The translations under genes and the position numbers were made by a program. Below, one piece after another: positions 1 to 10,144 of a stretch of DNA of 64,000 nucleotides. Location: contig CM038050.1 in NCBI GenBank assembly GCA_021397845.1, positions 143,157,980 through 143,221,979 on the forward strand. Reading direction: 5' to 3'. The notes under the pieces are model-generated. The model was not told the origin of the DNA and ran no database searches. It was given only the letters and a program-made list of their open reading frames with translations. Numbering within the stretch: position 1 is the stretch's first letter; each line of letters opens with the position of its first letter. The stretch comes from Areca catechu (Eukaryota; Streptophyta; Magnoliopsida; Arecales; Arecaceae).

Positions 1-1242
1 GATGTAAAAACTGCATTCCTCAATGGTTTCCTTGAGGAAGAGGTTTATATGTCACAACCAGAAGGTTTTGTCTTGGAGACTAAACCTAATCAGGTATGTA
101 GGCTAAAGAAATCCATTTATGGATTAAAGCAAGAATCCAGGAGTTGGAACATCCGATTTGATAAAACAGTCAAAGAATTTGATTTTTTCAAAAATGAGGA
201 TGAACCTTGTGTGTACAAGAAGACTAGTGGGAGTGCCATAGTTTTCTTAGTTCTATATGTTGATGATATACTTATTATTGGGAATGATATCCCAATGTTA
301 CAATCAGTCAAAGTGTGGTTATCGAAACAGTTTTCCATGAAAGACTTGGGAGAAGCATCCTATATACTGGGTATAAAAATCTATAGAGATAGATCAAGAA
401 GGATGCTTGGCTTGTCCCAGTCTAGGTACATTGACCAGGTGCTAAAGAGATTTAGCATGGAGGAAAGTAAAAGAGGTTACTTACCTATTGGTCATGGCAT
501 ACGTCTTTCTAAGAGGATGTCTCCTAAGACACCTGAAGAAAGAAATAGAATGAGTTCTATACCTTATGCTTCGGCTATAGGGTCGATTATGTATGCTATG
601 TTATGTACTAGGCCTGATGTGGCATATGCCTTGGGTGTAGCCAGTAGATTTCAGGCTGATCCAGGAGAGGATCACTGGAAGGCTGTGAAAAATATTCTTA
701 AGTACCTGAGAAGGACTAAGGATATTTTTCTTATATACGGAGGATCTGATCTTAAACTAGAAGCCTATTCAGACTCTAGTTTTCAATCAGACCCAGATGA
801 TAGTAAATCCATTTCAGGGTATGTCTTTACCTTGAATGGTGGAGCAGTAAGTTGGAAGAGCACTAAACAGCAGACTGTAGCTGACTCAACTACCGAGGCA
901 GAGTACATAGCTGTCAGTGAAGCCGCCAAGGAAGCTGTCTGGATGAAGAAATTCATCACAGAGTTGGGAGTAGTTCCTGAGATTGAGAACCCGGTGCCAC
1001 TCTATTGTGATAACACTGGAGCAGTTGCTCAAGCTAAGGAACCGAGAGCCCATCACAAGTCCAAGCACATTCTGAGACGCTTCCATCTTGTCCGAGAGAT
1101 AATCGAAAGACAAGAAGTCTGCATCAATAGAGTAGATACAAAGAACAACATAGCAGACCCGTTCACTAAGGCTCTACCACAGCGGGAGTTTGATCGCCAC
1201 CTCGATTGTATGGGGTTAAAGAATAAGAGCGATTGGCTTTAG
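1..1242 (+). CDS. Copia pol C-terminus: reverse transcriptase and RNase H (partial)
   Basis: Frame 1 is open from base 1 to the TAG at 1240-1242, so the gene enters from the left; the Met at 49 is internal. The sequence starts in the RT motif DVKTAFLNG, then has SIYGLKQ, the catalytic LYVDDIL (about residues 84-90) and the copia RT/RNase H linker. The RNase H part has AYSDSSF, the TTEAEYIA acidic motif and ADPFTKALP near the end. It copies element RNA into DNA and degrades the RNA strand inside virus-like particles. Compared with the 1296-aa copy at 37116-41006 I count about six amino-acid differences, including a Glu in place of Ala in SIYGLKQ-x-SRSW. No stop is present in the visible part. 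Confidence 0.93.
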   Translation, partial: DVKTAFLNGFLEEEVYMSQPEGFVLETKPNQVCRLKKSIYGLKQESRSWNIRFDKTVKEFDFFKNEDEPCVYKKTSGSAIVFLVLYVDDILIIGNDIPMLQSVKVWLSKQFSMKDLGEASYILGIKIYRDRSRRMLGLSQSRYIDQVLKRFSMEESKRGYLPIGHGIRLSKRMSPKTPEERNRMSSIPYASAIGSIMYAMLCTRPDVAYALGVASRFQADPGEDHWKAVKNILKYLRRTKDIFLIYGGSDLKLEAYSDSSFQSDPDDSKSISGYVFTLNGGAVSWKSTKQQTVADSTTEAEYIAVSEAAKEAVWMKKFITELGVVPEIENPVPLYCDNTGAVAQAKEPRAHHKSKHILRRFHLVREIIERQEVCINRVDTKNNIADPFTKALPQREFDRHLDCMGLKNKSDWL

Positions 1243-1245
1243 TGC

Positions 1246-1256
1246 AAGTGGGAGAT
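1246..1256 (+). other. Polypurine tract of copia A
   Basis: AAGTGGGAGAT lies directly before the LTR start TGAAAGG at 1257. It is the expected primer site for plus-strand DNA synthesis and is identical to the tract of the second copy at 37102-37112 on the minus strand. Confidence 0.8.
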
Positions 1257-2606
1257 TGAAAGGATTATGCCCTATAAGCCAATATCTGTATCTCCCAGAC
1301 CATTGTAAATTGACAAATTAATAAAGGCAATAATTTTTTCATCATTCGCTGTGTCATTATATGATGAACCCCATAGATTAGGGCTATGGTTGTAGGGCTA
1401 TGATGAGATCATACCAGTGAGATCTAAGGCCTTAAAACCCTAATCTAGAATATTCCTAGTCATAGGAACCCTGAGTTGGGGATCAGGGTTTCCGGTAAGA
1501 CTGGCACATCCTATGTATGCTGAAAAGGGTGACTGCTCTCACTGTCATTTGTGTAGGACACTAATACAAGGATGTGGGTGCTCATTAGTGAATGAGTTCA
1601 CTGAATAGATCCAGTTTGAGAACATCTAATGGAGCCTTAGCTGCATGTCAATGGATGTTTCACATAGTGGGAGTTGTACAAGTAGTCCTATGACCTGAGA
1701 CTGCCATAATACCTTATGTACATGAACCCATGCTTTGGTTCAATCTCAATCATGACACTGGGTCATGCACGAGGTTGATGCTGGGTATGGTGAATTGTAT
1801 ATGAAGGTATTGAGTAGGTCAACAAGGAATTGATCACTCCTAGTAGGAGGAGATTGCATCCAGCCAAATTAGGTCAGATGATGATTCAGAAAATCTTTGA
1901 TCAAAGTACAGATATTAGAAATGATTTCTAATATCGAATTAATTGAATCATTAGTGTATGACTGAGCTGGGAATGAGTATAAACTGGATTTGACATGATT
2001 CCATATCCATAGTTATATTCGGGATGCAAGATGATTGAAGGATCGAATTGTACGGGAACTTTCCACTGAAGGGTAGTTTTGGAATTACACCAGAATTTCC
2101 ATATCTTCCGGGTAGACATGACACGTTGCTAGACGTCAATCTTGTCTTGTGGGTTGATCAAATTAAATGGTTTAATTGGATCACTAATTAGGAGGAGTCC
2201 TAATTGACTGACTCGAGTTAGCTCGATTTGACCTAAATCGATTAGAATGAGTTCTGATCAGATTAGGTCAACTTGCACTCGGACCCACTGCTGGCTAAGT
2301 ATGGAACCCAATGGGTCACACACTTAGGACAGATAATCAAGGATTTAATTTGGAATTAAATCTCATTTGCAGATGAACACACTAGCATGTGTTGCAAACC
2401 ATGACTTCTACTTGAATCGGATTCGAGTTAGGGTTCCGATTTGGTCTTTTTTAGATCCAAATTCATTCCGGTTTGAATCTAATTGAAGATTTAAAACGTT
2501 GGGCTAACAATAGGCTAGCAATTGGGCTAACCTAAGAGGCTAAACCCCTTTCCCACGTCGCCTAAAACCCCTCCCCCTCTCTTCCCACGCGCGCGCGCAA
2601 GGAGAA

Positions 2607-2720
2607 GAGTCCACACGCGCGTGGACTCTCTCCAAGTCGCGTCTTTGCGTGAAGAGAAATAAATTGACCGGCGTTTTTGGCTGATGAGGCGTGGATCAGA
2701 GTCCACCTAGGCGTGGACTC
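2607..2720 (+). promoter_or_regulatory. Paired 22-bp dyads upstream of the LTR TATA box
   Basis: Two inverted repeats, each GAGTCCAC, a 6-bp GC-rich centre, then GTGGACTC, lie at 2607-2628 and 2699-2720. They are 92 bp apart and about 250-360 bp before the TATA-like box. The same pair is kept in both LTRs of the second copia copy. Position and symmetry fit a binding site for a dimeric factor or a DNA/RNA hairpin; which one is not decidable here. Confidence 0.55.
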
Positions 2721-2966
2721 TTCAAAATTTGGAATTACCGTGAAAAGAAAGAAAAAACTCCGAAGGGGCGCGACTCTTCTTTCTGCGCGCGCCCTTCTGA
2801 GTTTTTCACGATCCCTCTTCGCGTCTTTCCATCCCAAAGGTCGTGAGATTAATCCCAAAGGCCGTGAGATTAATCCCAAGGGCCGTGAGATTAAGAGAGA
2901 AGACGTGAGAAGGGAGAGAGGGATGTGAGAGGATTTTTCAGAAGGAGAAGGCGCCTCTCTGTCGCC

Positions 2967-2974
2967 TATTTAAG
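2967..2974 (+). promoter_or_regulatory. TATA-like box of copia A LTR
   Basis: TATTTAAG sits about 1.7 kb into the 2.4-kb LTR. Hairpin-rich, pyrimidine-rich transcribed-type sequence follows it. It is conserved in the other two LTR copies (minus strand near 35408-35415 and at 42900-42907). Confidence 0.55.
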
Positions 2975-3700
2975 AAGAAGGCTTCACCGTAAAAATTCAT
3001 TCCAGATTTTCTACGGCGAAGCCTTGCTTCTCTTTCCTTCTCCCTCTCCAGAAGACTGTTTCCCCCTCCTCTCTTTCTTCTTTGATTCCTTTACAGAGCC
3101 TAGGCTCTGTCGAATCTCAGAACAGAAGGAGAGTCAGAGAGAGAAACTCTCCGACGGTAAAGGAAGAAGGCGCCCCCTTTTTCCTTCTTTCTTACATTAA
3201 GACAACTTTGTCTTAATTTTCTTCTCCCTCCAAGACAAGCCTTGTCTCACTTTAGGACAAGGGCTTATTCTTAAGACAAGAGTGTCTTAAGGGGCCAAAG
3301 TTGCCAAAAACTAGGAGAAGGGTAAGAGAGAAAGTTTTAATCCCTGTTTGGCTAGAGGTGTCCTAGCCAATAGCCCATATATCAAGTTCTTGGGGTAGAA
3401 CTTGATTGGAAGGAACCCAATTGAGGAGTCACTGTCTTGATCATCTGCCCGTGTGGATCACCATCGGAGGGCGGACAAGTGGACGCCTGGTGTGTTCAAA
3501 AGGTTACTCCATTTGGAGTTTATTTCTACATCAGATTGGATATAGCGATCTGAGGTTAGTATCTAAACTATGTTTAAATTTGGACATGCATGTAGTCATA
3601 AGTTTTAATTACTAATAAGGAGATTTTGGGATTAGGGTTCGGTCCTGATTTCATAAAGTTTTTGAAATCCACACTTCCGCACTGGTCACCGAACCTAACA

Positions 3701-4528
3701 CTCTTTGGCCGACCAAAGAGACTTGGATTGGGCATGGCATGTGGGAGCGCTTGGAGAGGGGGATTGGTCTCTTGACTTCCTTCATTAGCATGCTCATTTT
3801 AGGAAGAAAGCGTGGGGCATGGCTTGCTTGAAGGGATGTGTTCCCTTGGATTCTTCAACGCCATTCTTTGGATTGATTCAAGGCCGACCAAGTGGAGAGA
3901 TCTTTGGGCGTTGCATAGTTGAGGGCTTGGAGAGGGGAGTGTGTCCTTTGACCTTCATTCCTTGCATGAACACTTTGGGAAGAAGGCTTGGAAGGGGGCT
4001 TGTTTTGTGGCTTGGTCTCTTCAAGGATCTTCAATGCCCCACATTTGATGGATCATGGCATGATGTGGGGGAGGGAAGAGGGGGATGGTGTTTCTTCCTT
4101 CCAATGTTGCCCAAGAGAAAAAGGCAAGGGGATGGCGTGTGGAAAGCATGAGGGCGCCACCTTGTTTCCCTCCTTGGATGCCCAGGTGGCAATTGATGTG
4201 GCGCCATGTGGGTAGCTAAGGTAGCACCTAAGTTGGCATCATTCCAAGTGGAAGGGGTGGGTTGGCCCACAAGGACTTGACTTGGTCTTGAAAGCCAGGG
4301 TGACTTCAATTAGGCTTGGGCCCATTCCAAACTCAAACTCGAACAAATACAGGACTCATGACCTAAGTTGACCCAAATTGGTCAAGGTACAAGACTAAAC
4401 AATCTTAGACAAGAAATTATGAAATTACTTTGGCTCATAGCCTTACTACAGGACTCATAGAGGTGGAACCCTAATCTGAGATCCACAGAGGGTTGAGAAG
4501 CCTCTGTCGGATTATGGTGCCCACACCA
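3701..4528 (-). repeat. 3' LTR of gypsy B (part right of copia A)
   Basis: This matches 11043-11872 almost base for base. It ends GGTGCCCACACCA at 4528 and is followed by the polypurine-side sequence (on the minus strand a CCACCCCGGGAGAAC-like tract). Open frames near 3819-4151 repeat those at 11163-11495 only because the two LTRs are copies. Confidence 0.9.
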
Positions 4529-6079
4529 GTTCTCCCGGGGTGGGAGGAACTCGACCTTGTCGAGTAAGGGTTAGCTTGGCTTTGGTACCTCTCCAGGATG
4601 TCGGGGTCGATGCGATGCAAGTCCTCCCATGTGATCCACGAGTCATCAAATTCGGGTCGGCCTTGCCATCGGACCAGGTAATGCTGGTAGCCCTTGCCCC
4701 GGGTAGTGATGGCTTGGTCATCCAGGACATGCTCGATCCGCTCTCCTCGCTCAGGTATATTTGGAGGTGGACACTCAGGTTCAGGTTCACTTTCAAAAGG
4801 GAGGTCAGGCCCAAACGGCTCACTGGGTATGTTTGCGGGTTCTCTATACTCGACTAAGTCAAAGATATTGAATGTCGAGCTAATTCCATAATCTGGAGGT
4901 AATTCTAGCACATAGGCGTTAGGGCCCATTCTCCTAGTCACTTTAAAAGGACCCGCCCAATGAGCGTGAAGCTTCTTAATGGTTCCTAGTGGAAACCATT
5001 CAGGCCGAAGCCTAATCATTACAAAATGCCCTATTTCAAACTTTTTTGCTCGTTTTCAAGAATCAGCCAGCCTTTTATATGTGTTATTACTTATATTAAT
5101 TTTCTGGCTAATTTTTTTATGCATGTCCCTAATATGTTGTGCAAGTGAGTCAGCTGACTCAGAGACACGTGCATGGATGGGTAGGGGAATTAGGTCAAGA
5201 GGTCGGTTAGGCTTGTATCTAGAGACAACTTCAAAAGGACTCTTCCCGGTGGTCCTATTTACAGAGATGTTGTAGGCGAACTCGGCTCAAGGTAAAAGAA
5301 GATCCCAATTTCCCGTATGTTCACCTATCAAGCATCTAAGAAGGTTTCCTAGGCTGCGGTTGACCACCTCAGTTTGACCGTCGGTTTGCAGGTGGTAGGT
5401 AGTGGAGAATTGGAGCTTGGTGCCTAGGAGGTGCCAAAGGGTTTTCCAGAAATAGCTAGTGAAGCGGACATCCCTATCGGACACTATAGTCTTAGGTAGG
5501 CCATGTAACTTAACCACATGTTCCAGAAAAAGCTTGGCAACTTTGGAAGCATCTAGGGTCTGGGAGCAGGGTATAAAATGAGCCATTTTGGAACACCTAT
5601 CCACTACTACAAAGACAGAATCATGCTTCCTTGCGATCTTGGATAATCCTACCACAAAATCCATGCTGAGGTCTTGCCAAGGGTGGCTAGGTACGGGCAA
5701 GGGGGTGTAAAGGCTAGTATTCTGTTTCTGCTGCTTGGCCACAGCACAGGTTCGGCACCTAGAGACAATATTGGCAACATCTTTCTTAAGGCTGGGCCAA
5801 AAGAACTGGTCTTCAACAGCTAAAATGGTCTTCTCCCTACCAAAGTGACCAGCTAGGCCTCCCGCATGGGTTTCCCACACTAAAAAATCTCAGAGTGAAG
5901 TCTTGGGAATGCACAACTTATTACCCTTGAAAAGATAACCATCCTGTAAGGTATAGTCATTATGGGTACTAAATGGTTCTTGAAGCTTAGACTGGAAGAT
6001 CTCACTGAAGTCAGGACAAGATTCATATTGCTCCTTAAGTCGGTCGAATCCTACAACCTCAGTCCTAACTGTGTTTAAC
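4471..6079 (-). pseudogene. Gypsy B integrase with C-terminal chromodomain (broken)
   Basis: Reading down the minus strand, 5880-5287 holds the zinc-binding His/Cys region (CRTCAVAKQ) and the core with SMDFVVGL, a VSDRDVRF motif and QTDGQTEVVNRSL, which carry the D, D, E catalytic residues. After an in-frame stop near 5284 the same frame goes on through the host-contact region. The end (4471-5019) has the GPF...GPNAYVLELP domain and a chromodomain at 4582-4740 (IEHVLDDQ...YLVRWQG...WITWEDL). Chromodomains of this class steer integration to marked chromatin. Stops near 5284 and 5053 break the gene, and the reading frame runs on into the 3' LTR. Confidence 0.87.
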
Positions 6080-7400
6080 AAAAGGGCACGACGGCTAAGG
6101 GCATCAACTACCTTATTTTCAGTACCAGCACGATGTTTAAGCACAAAGGTATAGGCTTGGATATACTCGACCCACTTCGCATGCCTAGGGTTCAATCTCT
6201 TTTGGGAGTTCAGGTATCGAAGGGCTTCATGGTCTGAAAATAGGACAAATTAATGAGGTAACAGGTAGTGCCTCCAGTACCTAAGGGCTTGGACGACTGC
6301 ATAGAACTCCTTATCGTAAGTCGAGTACTTAATTTTGGCCTCATTAAGTTTTTCACTAAAGAAGGCCACGGGGTGATTTTCCTGACTAAGTACTCCACCA
6401 ATCCCAACTCCCGAAGCATCACAAGCAACCTCGAAAACCTTAGAAAAATATGGCAATCTCAGGACAGGTGTTTGTACCATCTATCCTTAATTTCAAGGAA
6501 GGCTTTGTCTGCAGCTTTAGTCCATTGAAAACCTCCCTTCCTGATGCAGTCAGTTATGGGTGCTACAATTGAACTGAATCCCCGAATGAATTGTCTATAA
6601 AATGTGGCTAGGCCATGGAAACTACGTACATCGTGGATGCTAGCAGGGACAGGCCACTCAACTATAGCTCTAACCTTTTCAGGGTTGGCTGAAACTCCTT
6701 TAGGGGTAACTACAAAGCCTAAGAAGATAACCCTAGTTGTCATAAATTCACACTTTTTAGGGTTAGCGTAAAGGCTATTCTCCCTAAGGGTTTGGCAGAC
6801 TAACCTTAAGTGGTGAAGATGGTCCTCTTTGGTCTTGCTATAGATCAAGATGTCATCAAAATACACTACAAAGAATTTTCCAGTGAACTCACGTAAAACT
6901 TGGGTCATGACTCTCATAAAGGTACTGGGTGCATTAGATAACCCAAAAGGCATCACTACCCACTCGAACAGACCATCCTTAGTCTTAAATGCTGTTTTTC
7001 ATTCATCCCCTGGTCGAATTCTAATCTGGTGGTAACCACTCTTGAGGTCTATCTTGGAAAAGATAGTGGCACCGGCCATCATATCAAGCATATCATCCAG
7101 GCGGGGAATTGGAAACCTATATTTGATTGTAATTTTGTTGATAGCCTTGCTATCAACACACATCCTCCAGGTCCAGTCTTTCTTAGGGGTAAGTAGGGTA
7201 GGGACGGCACAGGGGCTTAAACTCTCCCTAAGAAAACCCTTCCTAAGCAGCTCTCCCACTTGTTCTGAAGCTCCTGATGTTCAGTGGGGTTCATCCTATA
7301 GTGGGGAAGGTTGGGCAAAGTGGATCCTGGGACCAAATCTATAGCGTGCTGGATGTCCCTAAGGGGTGGCAATTGATCAGGTAATTCTTTCGGGAAAACA
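6080..7400 (-). pseudogene. Gypsy B reverse transcriptase / RNase H (broken)
   Basis: The minus strand encodes the RT blocks in order: GFLRES.SPCAVP, KIDLKSGYHQIRI (near 7040), MPFGLSNAPSTFMR (6950), the catalytic VVYFDDIL (near 6870) and VRSFHGLATFYR (near 6630). RNase H follows with ACDASGVGIGGVLSQ (near 6425), KEFYAVVQALRYW and LKHRAGTENKVVDALSRR. Frame changes between the segments ending about 7217, 6459 and 6210, and stops near 6992 and 6249, disable it. By family knowledge it makes element cDNA; this copy cannot. Confidence 0.87.
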
Positions 7401-8130
7401 TCCTCAAATTCTTTCAGAGTCTTTACTGCCTCTTGGGGGTGTTCTATATTGGTTGGCTCCTGACTCTCCTTGGTGGCTAGAATCCAAATAGGGGCTCCCT
7501 CTAAAATCTCTTTCTCTAGCTCCTTAGGTGTGATCATGTTGACTTCTGCTTTCTTCTCCTTAAGGCTACTAGATCCTTTCGTGGTGGGGTCCTTAGGTTG
7601 GATTGGGTTGATTATGATCTTTTTCCCTTGGTGGAAAAGACACAGGTATTTGATCGACCATAAAGGGTGGCATCATGGTCGAAAAGCCAGGGTCGTCCTA
7701 GAATGATGCTACCCACACCCATGGGTAAGACGTCACACCAAATCGAATCTTCATAGGAACTCATTTTTATCTTGATTTGGCACCTAGACTTTACTGGGAT
7801 TGAAGTGGAATCTATCCAGGAGACTTTGTAAGGGTTGGGGTGGGGAACTGTGGCTAGTCCTAAAGATTTGACTGTACTTAGGGAAAGGGCATTAACACAG
7901 CTTCCACTATCAATGATGACCTTACAAACCTTATCTCCTAGCTTGATCAGGGTCTGTAGGATGTTGGTCCTACGCCAGTCTTCCTATACTATGTTTTGGG
8001 CTAGAATGCATCGAACTACTCCTACAAGGTCTTCAGATTCATACACTTCTTCTTCTCCCTCGTACTCTTCCAACAACTGATTTTCAGGGTCATAGATGTC
8101 TTCCTCAAGTTCAACAATTGGTTTGGGTTC
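7401..8130 (-). pseudogene. Gypsy B aspartic protease and spacer to RT
   Basis: The minus strand near 7920 encodes KVIIDSGSCVNALS, with the catalytic Asp-Ser-Gly of retroviral-type pepsin-like proteases. The flap and second half follow, ending in SIILGRPWLFDHDATLYG (near 7690). The spacer then carries KELEKEILEGAPIWIL and FEDVFPKELP, which lead into RT. The closely similar E copy lies at 21885-22178. The reading frame shifts more than once, so no continuous polyprotein remains. Confidence 0.82.
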
Positions 8131-9299
8131 AGCCTCCATTGGTTCATCTATGAGTAGGGCAGGGGCGGTGCACTGACAAGCAAAATGTCCAGGTTTATGA
8201 CACCTAAAGCATTTACCTTGGGGATCGGGTCTCCTCTGGACTTCAACAACCTTACCCTTTTCCTCTCTACTATATTGGGGTCGGTTCAGGCTTAGACGAC
8301 TAGGACTGGGTCGGGCTGGGCTTGGTCGACTTGGGTCAGTTCGGTTTGGGCTTGGTCGACTCGGGTATGCTTGGTTATAACTTTAGATGGATCCAGGGAT
8401 ATGGCTCTGGTTCCTAAAGGGCTCAGGTCTTCTGTAGGTGGGAGCTCTTTGGAAATGCTCACAGAGCCTAGCAACTTGGTAAGCTTCTTCCAAGGTTCTG
8501 GTTGATCTAAAATACAGCTCTCTCTGAATGTCTGGATGTAGGCCAGCCCTAAACCTAGACAGGGTTACCTCAGGTGATTCAACAACCTTACATCGCATAA
8601 CATATTCATCAAACTTGGCGATGTAATCGGCCACACTCTTACTCCCTTGACTCAAGGTTTGCCATTGGTCCAACAGTTTCTGGGTGTAAGATGCAGGTAA
8701 GTATTTCCTTCTAAGCTTATTCTCATCTCCCCCCAAGCGGTTATGGGTAATTGACCTTTCTTCTCTATGTAATTTTCAACACTGTTCCAGAACAACCTAG
8801 CTTGGTGAACCAACCTAAGCTTGGCAAACTTAAACTTAGTTCTCTCAGACATAGAGTACCAGTCAAAATACTACTCCATAGCAGACTCCCAATCTTCATA
8901 CACCCTGGGATCTAAGCTACCATCGAAAGTGGGTGCCTCAAGCTTGATGCTCCTAAGGGCCCTTTCTTCACGGTCCTCCATATTGGGTCTCCTAGGATGG
9001 GTATCAACAAAGGGGTCAGGGTCTCTCCCAAAGTCATCCTCAAAGTAAGGGTCTTGTGGCAGGTTTCTCCTGGGATGAGGGGACTCAGGACTGGGTTCAG
9101 GTCGGGGCCTAGCAGCTTCCTCTAGGAGTCTCAGTCTGGCCTCTATTTGATCCAGTCTATTGTTTAACTGGTTGCCTAACTATGTCATGGATTGAGTCAT
9201 GGATTGGGTTAGGGCTCCAATGTCATCTCGCAGTTGGTCCATGGTGTTGGTAGAGGGTGGAGAAGGTGGGTGAAAAGAGGTTCCTGATCTAGTGCACAT
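8131..9299 (-). pseudogene. Gypsy B gag with CCHC zinc knuckle (broken)
   Basis: The start is placed at the minus-strand ATG 9299-9297 (MCTRSGT..., like the MSTRSGV start of gypsy C at 18773). Then follow a predicted coiled segment (LNNRLDQIEARLRLLEE), a Pro/Arg/Asp-rich linker, the capsid-like part (KFAKLRLVHQARLFWNSVE; YIAKFDEYVMRCKVVE; DIQRELYFRSTRTLEEAYQVA) and a zinc knuckle CFRCHKPGHFACQC near 8165-8205. A stop at about 9183 and frame changes near 8740 and 8390 break it. Gag would form the particle and bind RNA. Confidence 0.85.
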
Positions 9300-10144
9300 G
9301 TAACGAAATGATGCTACGGTTTGCTAGACCTAGGAGATCTCTCCAAGTGTAAAGTCAAGAAGATGAACCTAGAAGTAGTAACTTGGCACCTGGCCAGGTA
9401 AGTGTAAGGTTAGTGGAGGTTCCTCTTTGCTAGCCTAAACACCAATTAGAAATTGGCTAGGTAAGCGAACCAACCCACTTCCCTTCAGGCTCTAGTCCCT
9501 AAACCACTTGCCTAGACACCAGCTACTCAAGCACACACCAACAAGCAATCTAGCTTGGCTCAGCACTTGGGTCGACCCGACTTCGCGGGTGTCCCTAGCT
9601 CACTAGAGCAGATTAAACGTCTAATCGATTTTAGTTAATGGCTAGGGTTCGATATGTCGGGTGGTTATTTTCGGGCTAGGGACAGGTAATTTAATCCTGA
9701 CCCTATATTAATTTGACGCCCTAAAGATAAGTTATGTGAAATGAAGCACAATAATGACTAATGAAATGACTTAAAATTTTTTTCTTGTTTTTTTTTATGT
9801 CTTTTAGATGAGTGAATGCTAAACAAAATGCAGGAATTAAAACATGCAAGAAACAAGCTAGATGGATGAATGAATCAAAAGATGAGATGCTTGCTGAAAT
9901 TTCAAACCTGAGATTTTTCTTAGGTAGTATTTCATCTTGTAGAAATTCTATAAACTGAAATAAAATTTGAGAAAATAAAAAAAATACTTTGCAATTACTG
10001 CGATCTATCAAAATAGAAATCACAAAATTTAGATATCTCTGCAGAGATAAACAATCCAATGATCAGACCATATACGGGCTGACCATAGTGCAGAAAATTA
10101 CAAGAAAAGATGCACTAGTCCTAGCCTTGCTCTGATACCAAGAT
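9300..10144 (-). other. Leader of gypsy B, with shared leader block and PBS
   Basis: This is untranslated leader between 5' LTR and gag. The part at 9393-9530 aligns by eye with 41600-41740 of copia A2 and more loosely with 18870-18990 of gypsy C (CTGGCCAGGT, CCTAAACACCAATT, AAATTGG..AGGT). The PBS is on the minus strand at 10140-10129: TGGTATCAGAGC, complementary to the 3' end of initiator tRNA-Met, four bases from the LTR. The remainder is AT-rich and has no credible coding sequence. Confidence 0.75.

Larger units (their letters stand above)
1..3700 (+). mobile_element. Copia A, 3' part (Tork/Angela-like Ty1/copia)
   Basis: This is the 3' part of a Ty1/copia retrotransposon whose 5' LTR, gag, protease and integrase lie left of the window. 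It holds the end of pol, a polypurine tract and a complete 3' LTR. Its sequence is nearly the same as the full element at 34684-44597 on the opposite strand, which fixes its ends. The LTR ends at 3700 and is followed by CTCTT (3701-3705). The same CTCTT sits at the equivalent place of the intact sister LTR near 11043-11047, so element A is inserted inside the 3' LTR of gypsy B. The second TSD copy is off-window. It is one of the youngest layers here. Confidence 0.93.
1257..3700 (+). repeat. 3' LTR of copia A
   Basis: This 2444-bp LTR starts TGAAAGG and ends CCTAACA. It is the reverse complement of the LTRs at 34684-37101 and 42177-44597, with small indels. Inside it are two GAGTCCAC/GTGGACTC dyads (2607-2628 and 2699-2720) and a minisatellite of about 20 bp with three units around 2832-2895 (two units in the other copies). 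A TATTTAAG box lies at 2967-2974, and hairpin-forming AAGACAA/TTGTCTT repeats at 3196-3295. Short open frames inside it are not genes. Confidence 0.92.

Noticed and set aside
3819..4151. Open frame repeated at 11163-11495 with near identical protein
   Set aside because: Both lie in the two LTR copies of gypsy B; the identity reflects LTR duplication, not a gene family.
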